The notes below the pieces were generated by a model, which saw only the letters and a list, made by a program, of their open reading frames with translations, searched no databases and had not been told where the DNA came from. The position numbers and the translations under genes were made by a program. Of a stretch of DNA of 13,513 nucleotides, positions 12,720-13,513 are shown one piece after another. The DNA is from Desulfobacterales bacterium. Lineage in GTDB: Bacteria; Desulfobacterota; Desulfobacteria; Desulfobacterales; C00003106. Every line of letters begins with the position of its first letter. Within the stretch, counting starts at the first letter, position 1. The stretch is from positions 1-13,513 of the forward strand of contig DAOVGD010000197.1 in assembly GCA_030672555.1 (NCBI GenBank), in the 5' to 3' direction.

Positions 12720-13513
12720 ATGTCTGAGTTTCAGGAGTTACATAGGGAACGAATCTTGGTTCTCGATTTTGGTTCACAAACCACACAACTGATCGCACGT
12801 CGGGTGCGGGAGTTGAAAGTATACTGCGAAATCCACCCCTATAACATGCCGATTTCCGAAATCCGGAGTTTCAATCCAAAAGGGATTATCCTTTCCGGGG
12901 GACCGGCAAGTGTTGTCGATCCCAGATCCCCCAGGAGCACACAAGAGATTTTCGATCTCAATGTCCCGATACTCGGTATATGCTATGGAATGCAATTAAT
13001 GACTGAGCAGTTGGGCGGTAAGGTGGCGGGCGCAAAAAAGCGCGAATATGGCCGAACCGGCCTGACCCCGATTGAGTTTACCGATCTCTTTTTCGGATTG
13101 GATGCTGTTCCTTCTTTTCAGTCCCTTGGAACTCTCCAGGTATGGATGAGTCATGGAGACAGGATAGAAGAATTGCCTCCTGGGTTCAAGCCTATCGCTA
13201 AAAGCGACAGCGCTCCGATCGCGGCAATGAAGCATGAAGAGAAAAAGTGGTATGGTGTGCAATTTCATCCGGAAGTAGTCCATACGCTACAGGGAATTGA
13301 AATACTGCGCAATTTTGCGATCGATATTTGCGGATGCTCGCCCGAATGGAGCATGCGTACGTTTGTTGACTTTACTGTCCGGTCTATAAGAGAAAGGGTC
13401 GGTGATCGCAACGTGGTTTGTGGATTGAGCGGTGGTGTTGATTCCTCAGTAGTGGCAGTCCTACTTAATAAAGCTATCGGGCGCCAGATGACCGCTATTT
13501 TCGTAAATAATGG
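12720..13513 (+). CDS. guaA: GMP synthase (glutamine-hydrolysing), 5' part
   Basis: The first 264 codons are present and the frame is open to the window edge. GuaA aminates XMP to GMP using glutamine and ATP. The N-terminal class I glutamine amidotransferase domain shows LVLDFGSQTTQLIARRVRE (13-31), the oxyanion ILSGGPASV (57-65), nucleophile Cys88 in LGICYGMQL, and the other catalytic residues His183 and Glu185 in QFHPEV. The ATP-pyrophosphatase domain begins at about 205 with its P-loop SGGVDSS at 237-243. The synthase dimerisation domain lies beyond the edge. The ATG at 12720 follows AAGGAG by 11 bases. It forms a guaB-guaA unit with a repeat-filled 274-bp gap. Confidence 0.96.
   Translation, partial: MSEFQELHRERILVLDFGSQTTQLIARRVRELKVYCEIHPYNMPISEIRSFNPKGIILSGGPASVVDPRSPRSTQEIFDLNVPILGICYGMQLMTEQLGGKVAGAKKREYGRTGLTPIEFTDLFFGLDAVPSFQSLGTLQVWMSHGDRIEELPPGFKPIAKSDSAPIAAMKHEEKKWYGVQFHPEVVHTLQGIEILRNFAIDICGCSPEWSMRTFVDFTVRSIRERVGDRNVVCGLSGGVDSSVVAVLLNKAIGRQMTAIFVNN

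Noticed and set aside
1..13513. tRNA or rRNA genes
   Set aside because: No cloverleaf with a T-arm TTCGA/TTCAA core and acceptor pairing, and no rRNA signature, was found in the gaps.

Overview
The window is ordinary bacterial chromosome with high coding density and moderate GC. It carries housekeeping genes of a Gram-negative type: an IHF/HU gene directly after rpsA and sppA, a six-domain ribosomal protein S1, and a stand-alone CheW. The order hisC-cmk-rpsA-sppA-ihfB, followed at a distance by guaB-guaA, is the kind of layout found in Desulfobacterota (the former Deltaproteobacteria). That placement is an inference from gene order and protein wording, not from a search.

Layout: (1) Positions 1-890, + strand: the 3' end of an NAD(P)HX dehydratase/epimerase gene (nnr), then tsaE for tRNA t6A synthesis. 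(2) Positions 820-4443, - strand: a probable operon read leftwards, an unusual tandem-duplicated malic enzyme, then sixA, then cheW, whose 3' end overlaps the 3' end of tsaE. (3) Positions 4444-4715: a divergent control region with an extended -10 promoter for the malic enzyme, a leftward intrinsic terminator that may end a short RNA, and a promoter for hisC. (4) Positions 4716-10008, + strand: hisC, cmk, a 215-bp nested palindromic element, rpsA, sppA and an IHF-type gene. (5) Positions 10011-10631, - strand: a YciO-clade Sua5/YrdC protein converging on the IHF gene. (6) Positions 10982-13513, + strand: guaB and the first 264 codons of guaA, the two steps from IMP to GMP.

I see no phage, CRISPR, secretion or defence system and no intact transposase. 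What stands out is: a double malic enzyme whose two halves have lost different, complementary parts of the active site; four intergenic or gene-edge repeat arrays, all with a 7-nt period but with different sequence units, two of them with an inverted partner array about 85-92 bp away; a candidate short RNA with a CU-rich loop upstream of the malic enzyme; a 215-bp MITE-like palindrome before rpsA; and a possible AUU start for hisC.
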